The position numbers and the translations under genes are program-made. DNA of 47,869 bases from Promethearchaeati archaeon (GTDB lineage: Archaea; Asgardarchaeota; Heimdallarchaeia; JABLTI01): positions 1 through 47,869 of the forward strand of contig JABLTI010000011.1 of the NCBI GenBank assembly GCA_013166835.1, given 5' to 3'. Positions 27,536 through 36,798 of the stretch are shown in pieces. Within the stretch, counting starts at the first letter, position 1. Each line of letters opens with the position of its first letter. The notes under the pieces are model-generated. The model did not search any database, was not told the DNA's origin, and saw only the letters and a program-made list of their open reading frames with translations.

Positions 27536-28609
27536 ATGTCGAAAAAAAGCATGTCGCCCGAAATATTGGTTGAAAAATTCGATCCACTAAAAGAATCTGA
27601 TGAAGAGTGGAAACGATTCCATGAGTACCGAAGAAAGAAGCATATGGAGGTTAATCCAAATGATCCAGTTTCTAGTGATGCATCTGTTAAAAATTCCGTG
27701 CAACAAAATGTACAGAATCCTGAATTCGGAATTCACTTACTTAGCATCATTGATAAAAAAACCAATAAGCAAGTCGGTGATGCTTTGCAAGGACTTATTC
27801 TTGAAGCGTCTCCTTCTTATGAAGGAACTAAGCATCTCATACAGTTTGATATTTTCTTATTATCATCGTATCGTCGAAAAGGAATTGGCAGTCGATTATT
27901 GAAGCAAGTATATGATTTTGCAATAGAACACAACAAAACATTACTTGTCACAGATTCCTCTGATGAGGATGGTAAAGCATTTTTGAAAGCTATTGGTGCA
28001 CAAGTTGCGTTATCGGGTGTTGATAATCGTTTACAACTAAGCGATGTGGATTGGGATATGATTGAGTCTTGGGCTAAGGAAGGTCCAAAAAGATCCGCTG
28101 GAACAATACTCGATATAGTCCAAAAAATTCCAGATGAAATCCTAGAAGAATATTGCAAGGTTTATACTGAAGTTACTAATCAACAACCATTAGGCGAATT
28201 AGACGTTGGTGCTATAGTTTTCACACCAGATAGCTATAGAACAATGGAAGAAATGTTTGAAAAGATGAACCGTACTTGGATCACTATAATCGCTAAAGAA
28301 CCTAATGGCAAAATTTCTGGTCTAACTGAAATGAGATATAATCCAGAACGTAAAACTATGATTTCCCAAATATTAACTGGGGTGCAACAAGATTATCGAG
28401 GTCGCGGAATTGGCAAGTGGTTAAAAGCTGCTATGCTATTATATGTTCGTGAGAAGTATCCTGAAATTAACATTGTCACAACGGGGAATGCCACTACAAA
28501 TAAACCCATGCTTTCAATTAATGATCGTCTTGGCTTTAAAGTTCATAAAGAAACAGTAAACGCACAAATTACTGTTGATCAATTAACTAATTATTTTAAT
28601 TCCCTGTAA
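27536..28609 (+). CDS. Tandem-domain GNAT acetyltransferase
   Basis: 357 residues with two GNAT domains. The first has the acetyl-CoA loop RRKGIGSRLL near residue 115; the second has YRGRGIGKWLKAAML near residue 290. Two-domain GNATs include mycothiol-synthase-like and aminoglycoside- or peptide-modifying enzymes, and one domain is often inactive; here both loops keep the R/Q-x-x-G-x-G/A pattern. Substrate unknown. ATG 27536 is preferred because GTGAT lies 4 bases upstream, the same SD geometry as the ABC permease gene; a GTG at 27527 overlaps that SD. It is divergent from the ArsR-type gene and probably under its control. Confidence 0.82.
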   Translation: MSKKSMSPEILVEKFDPLKESDEEWKRFHEYRRKKHMEVNPNDPVSSDASVKNSVQQNVQNPEFGIHLLSIIDKKTNKQVGDALQGLILEASPSYEGTKHLIQFDIFLLSSYRRKGIGSRLLKQVYDFAIEHNKTLLVTDSSDEDGKAFLKAIGAQVALSGVDNRLQLSDVDWDMIESWAKEGPKRSAGTILDIVQKIPDEILEEYCKVYTEVTNQQPLGELDVGAIVFTPDSYRTMEEMFEKMNRTWITIIAKEPNGKISGLTEMRYNPERKTMISQILTGVQQDYRGRGIGKWLKAAMLLYVREKYPEINIVTTGNATTNKPMLSINDRLGFKVHKETVNAQITVDQLTNYFNSL

Positions 28610-28772
28610 TTATGTGATGTTACGGAGGAATTTATTTTTCTTTTTATCTTTTCCTCATAAATTTCTTTTGAAATGGTGATTGTATCCAAATCCTTTTTTA
28701 CTTTTGAGTAAACCATTTTACAGCAAAATTTCAGGAGATAGTTAGACGCCATCAGAAGAGATTCAAGAGGAC

Positions 28773-30101
28773 TTGCTAGAATCTTCCACTCAAGAAAAGA
28801 AAGAGAATTTGCATCTCAATGGCAACAGAAGAGGTATTCTCTGGTTAATTTCGATGTTTACTACTGCGAACATTAACATCTTTATGCAGTTCTATCCTGC
28901 TTTTGCTTATCTCTACGGTGTTTCTAAAGCGGCTCTTGGTTTTCTGACTTCTATTAGAAATTTGATTAGCGGTCTTTTCCAGGGATCCATTGGTCGATTG
29001 TCGGATAAAATAGGTCGAAAGAACATTCTTATCATTGGTTTCATTCTTAGTTTTCTGATTCCTCTCCCTTTGATTTTCTATCGAGCTCAGTGGTTTCTTA
29101 TATTGACTTCAGTCATTCAGGCACTTTCTGTGAGTATTATTCTTCCTTCTTGGAATGCGGTGTTAGGAGATGTCACTCAACCTAGTTTCAGAGCAACTTT
29201 TATTGGGAGAATTACATCAGTTGCTCGAATATTTTCTGTTACTTTAACTCTAGGTCTTGCTGGTATTTTTGCAATTATTGAAAGTAAATATAATAATGTC
29301 CTTACAATTTTTGGTAGAGTTCATTACATTGGTTCTAACACCCAATTTGGCATTGTTTGGATCATGGCATCATTTAATGCTTTACTTTGCATTGCCTTCA
29401 TTTTTTTCATGAAAGAAACTCACGTTGTTTCTGAGGAAAAGCGAAAAGAAATCCCTAAAATGTGGGTTTCACTGAAAGACAAGAGTTTTCGAAAATTCTT
29501 GATTATTAATTCTGTTTATGGTATCGCCATGTCTATTATTTGGCCAATTAATCCCATAGTTTTAACGGATGAAAATCTCCTGAATCTTGGCGAAAGTTTT
29601 TCTAAATTAGCTTTACTTACTTCTGCATTTGCAGTTTTTATTGGATTGACTACAATTATTGGTGGTAAAATTTGCGATAAGATTGGTCGCAAACCTACTA
29701 TTATCATTTCTATAGTAATTCTGATTCTCTTCCCTGTAAGTATGATCCCTGCAGTTGCAACTAATAGATGGGCTTTACTCATTGTTTCCCGAATGGTAGG
29801 GGGAGTTGGCACTGGTTTGAATTTTGTCGCGATTAATGCCTATACTTTGGATATGGCGCCCCAGGAATTGATGGGAGCATATAGTGGTATGCGCGAAATG
29901 TTTTATGGTATCACCACTTTTATTGGATCACTTATTTCTGGCTTCATTGTTGAGGCATTGGATGTAAAATTCGCTTCAATAGGCTATACTAATTCTATTC
30001 AAGTTGCAATCATTGCCATGTGTATAGGCACGACTATTCTTCGAATTATGGCTGCTACGGGTTTTCTTTTCATTGATAAGGTCAAAGTTGCAAGTGATTA
30101 G
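28773..30101 (+). CDS. MFS transporter, first of three paralogues
   Basis: 442 residues, about 12 membrane helices, with the MFS loop GRLSDKIGRKN after helix 2 and a second copy at mid-protein (GGKICDKIGRKP). The phrase SWNAVLGDVTQPSFRATFIGR in helix 4 and following loop recurs in the other two MFS proteins of this cluster. Substrate unknown. The conventional start is TTG 28773, but its only SD-like sequence is 2 bases away. An AGGAG at 28733-28737 has the normal 8-base spacer to an in-frame ACG at 28746, which would add nine residues and give the acidic N-terminus seen in its paralogues. Confidence 0.88.
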   Translation: MLESSTQEKKENLHLNGNRRGILWLISMFTTANINIFMQFYPAFAYLYGVSKAALGFLTSIRNLISGLFQGSIGRLSDKIGRKNILIIGFILSFLIPLPLIFYRAQWFLILTSVIQALSVSIILPSWNAVLGDVTQPSFRATFIGRITSVARIFSVTLTLGLAGIFAIIESKYNNVLTIFGRVHYIGSNTQFGIVWIMASFNALLCIAFIFFMKETHVVSEEKRKEIPKMWVSLKDKSFRKFLIINSVYGIAMSIIWPINPIVLTDENLLNLGESFSKLALLTSAFAVFIGLTTIIGGKICDKIGRKPTIIISIVILILFPVSMIPAVATNRWALLIVSRMVGGVGTGLNFVAINAYTLDMAPQELMGAYSGMREMFYGITTFIGSLISGFIVEALDVKFASIGYTNSIQVAIIAMCIGTTILRIMAATGFLFIDKVKVASD

Positions 30102-30175
30102 CAGAGATTAGAAATTCTTTTTTACCTTCAATACTTTGGATTGTTAAGTTACTATTGGAGAGTTAAAGTGAAAAA

Positions 30176-31537
30176 TTGTCTGATAATCAATCAAAGTTAC
30201 AGAGCAATTCAACTGCTGGGATTGATGAAAATTCAGATGAGATATTAGATAAGAACGAATTAGATGACGTAATCGAAGAAAAAAAACCAAAACAAAAAAA
30301 GCTCTTTTGGTTGATCTCCACAGGCAGCAATAGCTCAGATTTAATCTTATTGAATTTCTTCCAGTATTTTGCAGCCAATATAGTTTCTCTTGGCATTTTA
30401 GGATATTTAACTGCAATCCGCAATTTATTGAAAGCACTTTTTCAAGAGGTTTTTGGTCGGCTCAGTGATCGACGAGGAAGAAAAATATTTCTTATCACAG
30501 GTTTCTTTTTAAGTTTTGTAGCAACCGTACTTCTAGCTTTTTCCTATAGAAGCCAAATTATGTTGATTATTGTTATCACAATTCATGCTTTTTCATTCAG
30601 TATAAGTTTCCCAGTTTGGAATGCGACACTTGGTGATGTGACTGAAATCAAAGGCAGAACAACGTTCATTGGAAAATTAACAGCTATTGGACAAGGAGTT
30701 GGTGTTGCTTTAATGTTAATTTTAACTGGTTTCTTTTATATCCTCGAGAATTCCTATGGTTATGCTTTGGACTGGAAGATCGAGTATGGAATCGTTTTTG
30801 CTATTAGCGCTTTCTGTTTACTTCTTAGTGCTATTGGAGTACTTTTCCTAAAAGAAACGAGGAAATCAGATCTTATTCACAAACCTCCAAGAATGTTGAC
30901 TTCACTCAAAAACAAACCATTTAGGAATTTTATCATTGTAAACAGTGTCTATGGTATTGTTATGGCAGCTCTCTGGCCCATTTACCCAATAATACAAGTT
31001 AAAGCCCTTGGAATGGAATTTTATCAGTTAACATTGGTATCTGCAATTTATGCAATATGCTTTGGCATTTCTGGTTTCTTTGGTGGAAGAATTGGTGATC
31101 GCATCGGTCGTAAACCAGTTCTTATTGTCACACGGTTTGTGCTATTTACGGTTTCTCTTCTTTACATTCCAGCTGTTATTTTCGATGCTTGGGGATACGT
31201 AATCTTAACCAATGTCGTTAGTGGTCTTTGCAATGGAGCGTTTTTCATTGTGATGAATGCATACGCTTTGGATTGTTCTTCAGAAGACACGAAGGGCAGC
31301 TATTCTGGTTTAGCTCAAGTTTCTTGGGGTATTGCTACATCAGTCGGATCTCTTGTTGCAGGTTTTATTGCACTTGCTATAGAAAACAATGCTTCTGGGA
31401 CTCCGGTTGAAGCAACTAAATATATGATAATTATAACAACTATTGCTATAGGAGTCTTGCGGATTCTAGCATCTATTGGTTACTTCTTTGTAAAAGAAAG
31501 TTTACCCAAACATAAGAGAACTAATCATTCAAAGTAA
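30176..31537 (+). CDS. MFS transporter, second of three paralogues
   Basis: 453 residues, 12 predicted helices after a hydrophilic acidic N-terminus of about 40 residues. It shares TAIRNLLKALFQEVFGRLSD, RRGRKI, VWNATLGDVTEIKGRTTFIGK and a mid-protein GGRIGDRIGRKP with its neighbours. The basic cytoplasmic tail ends KHKRTNHSK. The start is TTG 30176; GTGA lies 4 bases upstream and GGAG 15 upstream. It follows the first copy on the same strand and converges with the third copy, their stop codons being about 20 bases apart. Confidence 0.9.
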   Translation: MSDNQSKLQSNSTAGIDENSDEILDKNELDDVIEEKKPKQKKLFWLISTGSNSSDLILLNFFQYFAANIVSLGILGYLTAIRNLLKALFQEVFGRLSDRRGRKIFLITGFFLSFVATVLLAFSYRSQIMLIIVITIHAFSFSISFPVWNATLGDVTEIKGRTTFIGKLTAIGQGVGVALMLILTGFFYILENSYGYALDWKIEYGIVFAISAFCLLLSAIGVLFLKETRKSDLIHKPPRMLTSLKNKPFRNFIIVNSVYGIVMAALWPIYPIIQVKALGMEFYQLTLVSAIYAICFGISGFFGGRIGDRIGRKPVLIVTRFVLFTVSLLYIPAVIFDAWGYVILTNVVSGLCNGAFFIVMNAYALDCSSEDTKGSYSGLAQVSWGIATSVGSLVAGFIALAIENNASGTPVEATKYMIIITTIAIGVLRILASIGYFFVKESLPKHKRTNHSK

Positions 31538-31558
31538 TGTATTTAAAATTTGAAAAGG

Positions 31559-33016
31559 TTATTTTGATTGTGTTTGACTGTCTTCAGGAGTATATTGGAC
31601 AGGATGAGTCGGAGCTGCTTCCTCTGCTTTCTTTAGTTTTAGAGCTTCGCGAGCTTCTTTTGGAAGGCTTTCTTCTATGAAGAAATAACCAATGGATGCG
31701 ATAAATCTAAGAATTGCTATTATTGAAAACATTACTATCACCATAAATCTAATTCTATCCTCTTCTGCAGCATATGGAGCGTTGTTTGTAATTGCGGTTG
31801 CTATAAAACCAGCGGATAAAGAACCAATAAATGTTAAAACCCCCCAACCGACTTGTTGAAGACCACTATATGCGCCCATTTGATCCTCAGGAGCAATATC
31901 TAGAATATAGGCATTCATTGATACAGTTATAGCACCCATGGCAGATCCACCAACAATATTTGATATCAGCAGCATTTGCCAACTACCCATGTAAACTGCA
32001 CCAATCATAACTAAGGGTATAACAAACATGGCAGCGCGACCATATATTATGAAAGGTTTTCGTCCAAATCTATCACCCAATTTACCTCCAAAAAATTGAC
32101 CCAAACTAGAGAAGACTGAAAACACAGCATTAACTATGGCTATTTGTGGAAAATTCATTCCAAGAACAGAGACTTGTGCTATTGGAAAAATTGGCCACAT
32201 TAAAGACATGATCAAACCGTAAACGGAATTAATTATAAAGAATTTAGTAAAGCGTTTATCCTTTAAAGCAAGCAGCATTTTAGGTTGCTTCTTTTGGTTC
32301 CCATTCTTATTTGTTTCTCTGAGAAGTAAAGCCCCGACGAAACATAAAATGAAATTAAATGCTGCAACACCAAAAGCTATACCATATTGTAATCGCGGTT
32401 CAATAACTGGAACAAAAATAACGAGATCGCGGAATTTAAGATGAACATTAAATCCTCCGTATTCCTCAATGATATAAAACACTCCTGCGAGTGCTAGCAT
32501 TAAGCTTACAGAAACGGCTGTGCCCATTGCAGATAAACGACCCATGAAACTAGCTCGTTTCTCAGTCTTTGTAACATCACCTAGAGTAGCGTTCCATACT
32601 GGAATTATTATGCTAAGTGCAGTTGCTTGAACTATTGAGATTATAATTAGCATCATTGGATTATTCAGAAATATTAGAACAATCATAATTGAAAAGCTTA
32701 GAAAAAAACCTAGTAAGAGGAAATATTTTCGACCATATTTATCGCTTAATCGACCTATAATTCCTTGAAAGAGAGAACCCATTAAATTACGAATGGATGT
32801 TATAAATCCTAAAATTGAGCTTGAAACTCCAACTAGAACAGCAAACGCTGAAAAGAAATTAAAGAGAAACGACTGACCAGTAGCATTCCCAATTGAAATT
32901 AATCGAAATAAATTATTTCTTCTCTTCACTTCTTTCTCATTTTCATCTGATTTCTCTGCAGAAGGATCACATTCCTCATCTGGAATCTCTTCTTCTATTG
33001 TTTCTCCTTCTTTCAT
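31559..33016 (-). CDS. MFS transporter, third of three paralogues (opposite strand)
   Basis: 485 residues, 12 predicted helices. It carries TSIRNLMGSLFQGIIGRLSDKYGRK, VWNATLGDVTKTEKRASFMGR and GGKLGDRFGRKP, clearly of the same family as the two upstream copies but on the opposite strand. The N-terminus is acidic (EGETIEEEIPDEECDPSAEK) and the C-terminal tail is long and hydrophilic. ATG 33016; TGAT lies 4 bases upstream. An inverted third copy suggests duplication followed by rearrangement, or independent recruitment. Substrate unknown. Confidence 0.9.
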   Translation of the reverse strand: MKEGETIEEEIPDEECDPSAEKSDENEKEVKRRNNLFRLISIGNATGQSFLFNFFSAFAVLVGVSSSILGFITSIRNLMGSLFQGIIGRLSDKYGRKYFLLLGFFLSFSIMIVLIFLNNPMMLIIISIVQATALSIIIPVWNATLGDVTKTEKRASFMGRLSAMGTAVSVSLMLALAGVFYIIEEYGGFNVHLKFRDLVIFVPVIEPRLQYGIAFGVAAFNFILCFVGALLLRETNKNGNQKKQPKMLLALKDKRFTKFFIINSVYGLIMSLMWPIFPIAQVSVLGMNFPQIAIVNAVFSVFSSLGQFFGGKLGDRFGRKPFIIYGRAAMFVIPLVMIGAVYMGSWQMLLISNIVGGSAMGAITVSMNAYILDIAPEDQMGAYSGLQQVGWGVLTFIGSLSAGFIATAITNNAPYAAEEDRIRFMVIVMFSIIAILRFIASIGYFFIEESLPKEAREALKLKKAEEAAPTHPVQYTPEDSQTQSK

Positions 33017-33130
33017 AGAAATCAGTCCTAGAACAAATTTGACTCAGTTTATATTTTTCTTTTAAACGTTCAATGAGTTTTAAACATTTGTAAAGAAGTT
33101 AAAAAATATATAGAAAGAAGAAGAAATGAC

Positions 33131-34588
33131 TTACATTTTCACTTCTTCAAAGAAATTTGGATGGTATCTTACTAATCGACTCTTTCCTTGACCATAAACT
33201 TCGTGTTTCAGTTCGCTTACTATTTTAATTTCATCGAACACAAACAAACCATTATCGTATCCTCTTTGGAAGAGATCAAATTCATGTAGGGATTCAAAGA
33301 GTTCTTTTTTGAACTCTTCTTCATTATTCGTGAATTCAGGTTCAATTGTTAAGGTTATTTTTGGTTTGTATTTATCTCGAGAAACGAAGACTTCCCAAAG
33401 ATTTACTTTACCATTCTTGAATTCTTTTCGTAATAATTGATCGAAGATTATTGCTGAAAGTCTTATGATTCCTAGATTAATGACACTATCAGTTCTACCA
33501 ATGATTTTTAGTCTTACACTGTCTTCTCCACAAGCACACTCATCATTTCCAATGACTTTTACTGCATCTCTTACACGATACCTGACCATTGGCATTGCTT
33601 CTTTAAAGTCTGTTACAACTAATTCTCCTGTGAGACCTTTTTCTGCTTCTGATGCAAGAACTGTTCCCGCGAGATAGTCAGGATCACTTTCTTCTTTTTC
33701 TAACTCTTTATCTGGGATAATTTCAACTATAGCATGATGGCTTGGAAAGTGCATACCATTGTGTTCTTTGCATTCATATCCTCCACTGAAACCTTCTGTA
33801 AAGGCATAGACATCAAATGCTTCTAAACCCCACTTATCTTCTATTGCTTTTCTGTAAGGATCTAGTGATTCCCCACCAAAATAACCATATTTCATATCTT
33901 TGAAGATATTTTTTGGATAGATTTTTTTGAGTTTAGTAGCAAAGGCAGCTACTCTTAATTTCATGCTTTTTTCCATATCTGCTCTTGCTTTCAGGATTTT
34001 TGGAGTGTTGATAGCAACTTCATCAGCCATTCTCAATGTAATAGAGGGAGTTCCAACAATTACTGTAGGACTTCGTTTCATTAATAATCCAAAACCATCT
34101 TGAACATACTCTGGAGAAAATGCAAGAACTTCTATAGGAGTTCCTAGTTTTCCTGTGTTTTCCAGCAACTTAAATGGTGAGCTTCCAGAAATAAACGGAG
34201 GGGGTAATACTATTGTTAAAATTCGATCTGTTGGTGAAAGAGTTTTCATAAATGTATGAGCAATTGCCACACCTGCAAGTTGATAATCATTATATGTCCA
34301 AGGTATCCACTTCTTATTTCCCATGGAACCAGAAGTTGTGTACCAAAAGCCAACTGTTTCTGTTAAAATTAGGTCTTCTACTGAATGATTCTCCCAAGCT
34401 ATCCTTAAATCATTAGCACTTGTGAATGGAATTGTTTTCAATCCTTTGTAACCCTTTAATTCTTTCACGTTTAAGTTTCGTTTTTTCCATCTCTCATGAT
34501 AGAGAGCTGATTTGTATGCTTTTTGAAAAAGCTGGGTGTCCTCTAGACGTTTTTCATGTTTTTGGTATAGTTTCTGGAATTCTGACAT
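33131..34588 (-). CDS. PaaK-like AMP-forming ligase (phenylacetate-CoA ligase family)
   Basis: About 485 residues of the adenylate-forming superfamily, closest in layout to phenylacetate-CoA ligase. The phosphate-binding loop is TTSGSMGNKKWIP; the adenine/aryl pocket motif is near YGYFGGESLDPYRK; YAFTEGF and MVRYRVRDAVKV correspond to the ATP-binding core motifs; a Cys pair follows in DECACGED. The final 120 residues form the small C-terminal domain. Substrate cannot be assigned; aryl acids are plausible, since IorAB makes aryl-acetyl-CoA. ATG 34588 is used; TTG 34597 adds three residues. It is divergent from a second, quite different PaaK-like gene. Confidence 0.82.
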   Translation of the reverse strand: MSEFQKLYQKHEKRLEDTQLFQKAYKSALYHERWKKRNLNVKELKGYKGLKTIPFTSANDLRIAWENHSVEDLILTETVGFWYTTSGSMGNKKWIPWTYNDYQLAGVAIAHTFMKTLSPTDRILTIVLPPPFISGSSPFKLLENTGKLGTPIEVLAFSPEYVQDGFGLLMKRSPTVIVGTPSITLRMADEVAINTPKILKARADMEKSMKLRVAAFATKLKKIYPKNIFKDMKYGYFGGESLDPYRKAIEDKWGLEAFDVYAFTEGFSGGYECKEHNGMHFPSHHAIVEIIPDKELEKEESDPDYLAGTVLASEAEKGLTGELVVTDFKEAMPMVRYRVRDAVKVIGNDECACGEDSVRLKIIGRTDSVINLGIIRLSAIIFDQLLRKEFKNGKVNLWEVFVSRDKYKPKITLTIEPEFTNNEEEFKKELFESLHEFDLFQRGYDNGLFVFDEIKIVSELKHEVYGQGKSRLVRYHPNFFEEVKM

Positions 34589-34699
34589 ATCTTTCAATAT
34601 CCTTAAATTGTTTTACTGCCAATTAAGCAATATTATTATTTGTAATCCTAACAAATTCTAATATCGGTATTTATTCATTATCTTTGCGGTTGATATCAT

Positions 34700-36073
34700 A
34701 TGGCGTTCGACAATTTACTCTCATCCCTCATTAAAAATCGACTGAATAAAATGAACAAATTATTGGAAAATAACGATCTAATTTCTATTCAGAAGGAAAT
34801 TGAAAAATATGACTATAAGAAATTAAAATTAGTGAAGAAATACCATCTTATAACTGGTTTAAAACATGTAGCCAAAAATTCCCCCTATTACAAAGATAAA
34901 ATGCCACCTCAAATAAAAGATATCAAATATAGTAATGCTTTAGCGATTATTCCAAAATTACCTTTTACAACATCTCTAGAGGTTTCAAAAGATTCAGAGC
35001 AATTTCTAGCAATACCAAAAGAAGATGTTGTTAATATTCATTTTACTTATGGGACAACGGGTGGCAAAAAAACAATCTATAACTCGAGAAGAGACATGAG
35101 ACAAATCAATTACAGTTATACTTTAGGATTTATCAACTGTGGAATTGTTGCGTCAGATATTGCACAACTAGTTTATTCCTTTGGTGTTTGGGGATTGGCT
35201 GAGAATATTCAAAGAGCATTATTAAATCAAGGAATTATCACTTTATCCACCGGAAATTATGTTAATTTTCAAGAACAACAGCAATTTATCGAGAAATTTG
35301 GAACTACTGTGATTTTTGGCACCCCATCCTACGTTTACAATCTCGCTCAAGAGTGTGACCTACCACAAAAGAACAAGGATAAAATGAATGCAATTCTTGT
35401 AGGTGGAGAAGGATTACCAGAACATCGAAGAAAAATAATCGAGGAGCGTCTTGGTGGAGAAGTCTACATTAATTACGGACTTAATGAAGTGGGTGGTGGA
35501 ATAGGTTCTGAATGTAGGATTCATAAGGGATATCATATTTTTCCTTCATCACACATCGAAATCATTAATCCAAAAACTGGTGAACCTGTCGATACAGAAG
35601 AATTTGGTGAACTTGTTGTTACACCACTTAATAGAGAAGCAATGCCTTTACTTCGTTACCGCACTGGTGATATAACTCGAATGCTTGATGGTGAATGTGA
35701 TTGTGGATTGAAATTACCTAGAATTGATTATCTAAAGGGTAGAGCTGATGATAAAGTAATAATTGGAGCGGCAGAAAAATATTATCCCATTGATTTCGAT
35801 TTATTATTTGATCCTATGCCTGAAATCAAAGATTATTGGATTGAAATTAGCACCAAAAATGACAAAGATGCTTTACTGATATATGTGTTAGCAGATAAAC
35901 CATCAAAGAAATTAGAGGAGAAAATTATAGAGAAATGTTATTCTTTAGACTCCATAAAAATTGACATAGAGACCACTAAAACACTGAATGAACCGGAAGT
36001 TGTTTTCATAGACAAATTACCAAAAGGTGGAAAAAGAAGAAGACTTGTAGATAAAAGAAAATTTCTAAAATAA
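34700..36073 (+). CDS. PaaK-like AMP-forming ligase, second type
   Basis: 457 residues. The motifs follow phenylacetate-CoA ligase: FTYGTTGGKK phosphate loop, IFGTPSYVYNLA, LVGGEGLPEHRRK, YINYGLNEVGGGI, PLLRYRTGDITRM and a Cys-containing ECDCGLKLPRI, then a C-terminal domain ending GGKRRRLVDKRKF with the family lysine region. It starts at ATG 34700 with no strong SD. It faces away from the other PaaK-like gene and is followed within about 20 bases by the M23-like gene, so the latter two may be co-transcribed. Acid substrate unknown. Confidence 0.85.
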   Translation: MAFDNLLSSLIKNRLNKMNKLLENNDLISIQKEIEKYDYKKLKLVKKYHLITGLKHVAKNSPYYKDKMPPQIKDIKYSNALAIIPKLPFTTSLEVSKDSEQFLAIPKEDVVNIHFTYGTTGGKKTIYNSRRDMRQINYSYTLGFINCGIVASDIAQLVYSFGVWGLAENIQRALLNQGIITLSTGNYVNFQEQQQFIEKFGTTVIFGTPSYVYNLAQECDLPQKNKDKMNAILVGGEGLPEHRRKIIEERLGGEVYINYGLNEVGGGIGSECRIHKGYHIFPSSHIEIINPKTGEPVDTEEFGELVVTPLNREAMPLLRYRTGDITRMLDGECDCGLKLPRIDYLKGRADDKVIIGAAEKYYPIDFDLLFDPMPEIKDYWIEISTKNDKDALLIYVLADKPSKKLEEKIIEKCYSLDSIKIDIETTKTLNEPEVVFIDKLPKGGKRRRLVDKRKFLK

Positions 36074-36090
36074 GATGATGGATGATCAAA

Positions 36091-36708
36091 ATGAAAAAAA
36101 GATCAAAAATTATTCTTGTCATATTTCTCGTATTAGTTACTTTAACTGGAATTATTGTTCCTCTGATTCCTTTTATGTTGTTTACTCCGGCCTATGGTAC
36201 TCCTTCTTTTGAATTTCCTATGGTTGAACCTCTCAATATTACTAGTTTGTCTGCCTATAACACCCCAGATTGGGGGGAACCGGGAGTATTTCACAATGGT
36301 ATTGATTTAGCGATTAGTGGTCCAACTCAACTCATCTCTCCATGCTATGGGATTGTAAGCAATATTTGGTATAACATTAATCCATATTCTGAGGGAGAAG
36401 TAGCAATGATCCACGTATCCATAATGGTTAATTATGGTTGGTCTCTAAAACTAGTTTTTGAACCATGGGCAAATACAACGGAGATTCGAGAACAACAATT
36501 AGCAGCAATAGTAGTTAAAGTTGGAGATAAAGTCAAACCTGGGGATTTAATTGGAACGTTACTGTATAATTATGACTATCCTCATCTGCATTACATGATT
36601 ATGCATTTTGGAACTGATGTTTGCCCATTTGCTTATTCATCAGCAGAAGCTAAAGCAATCTTCATTGAAATTGCCACTAGAACTAATACCACCATTTGTT
36701 ATCCTTAG
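36091..36708 (+). CDS. Membrane-anchored M23 (LytM-like) peptidase-fold protein
   Basis: About 205 residues. An N-terminal signal-anchor helix (IILVIFLVLVTLTGIIVPLIPFMLF) is followed by an extracellular beta-rich domain with HNGID, a VKVGDKVKPGDLIGTL lipoyl-like turn and HLHYMI, the zinc-site pattern of LytM/M23 enzymes. Metal ligands His, Asp and His appear present; the usual middle Y-x-H motif seems replaced by a FEPWAN stretch. Archaea lack murein, so the target must be other; it may be a pseudoenzyme or cleave surface proteins. I use ATG 36091 (TGAT 4 bases upstream); ATG 36082 adds three residues. Confidence 0.75.
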   Translation: MKKRSKIILVIFLVLVTLTGIIVPLIPFMLFTPAYGTPSFEFPMVEPLNITSLSAYNTPDWGEPGVFHNGIDLAISGPTQLISPCYGIVSNIWYNINPYSEGEVAMIHVSIMVNYGWSLKLVFEPWANTTEIREQQLAAIVVKVGDKVKPGDLIGTLLYNYDYPHLHYMIMHFGTDVCPFAYSSAEAKAIFIEIATRTNTTICYP

Positions 36709-36798
36709 TGTTTTTTTTGATTAAATTAGTGATAAAGTTATGAATCAGAACAGCTAGTAGTTATATTACAAAAACAAACCAGTTATGAGTTGATTCTT

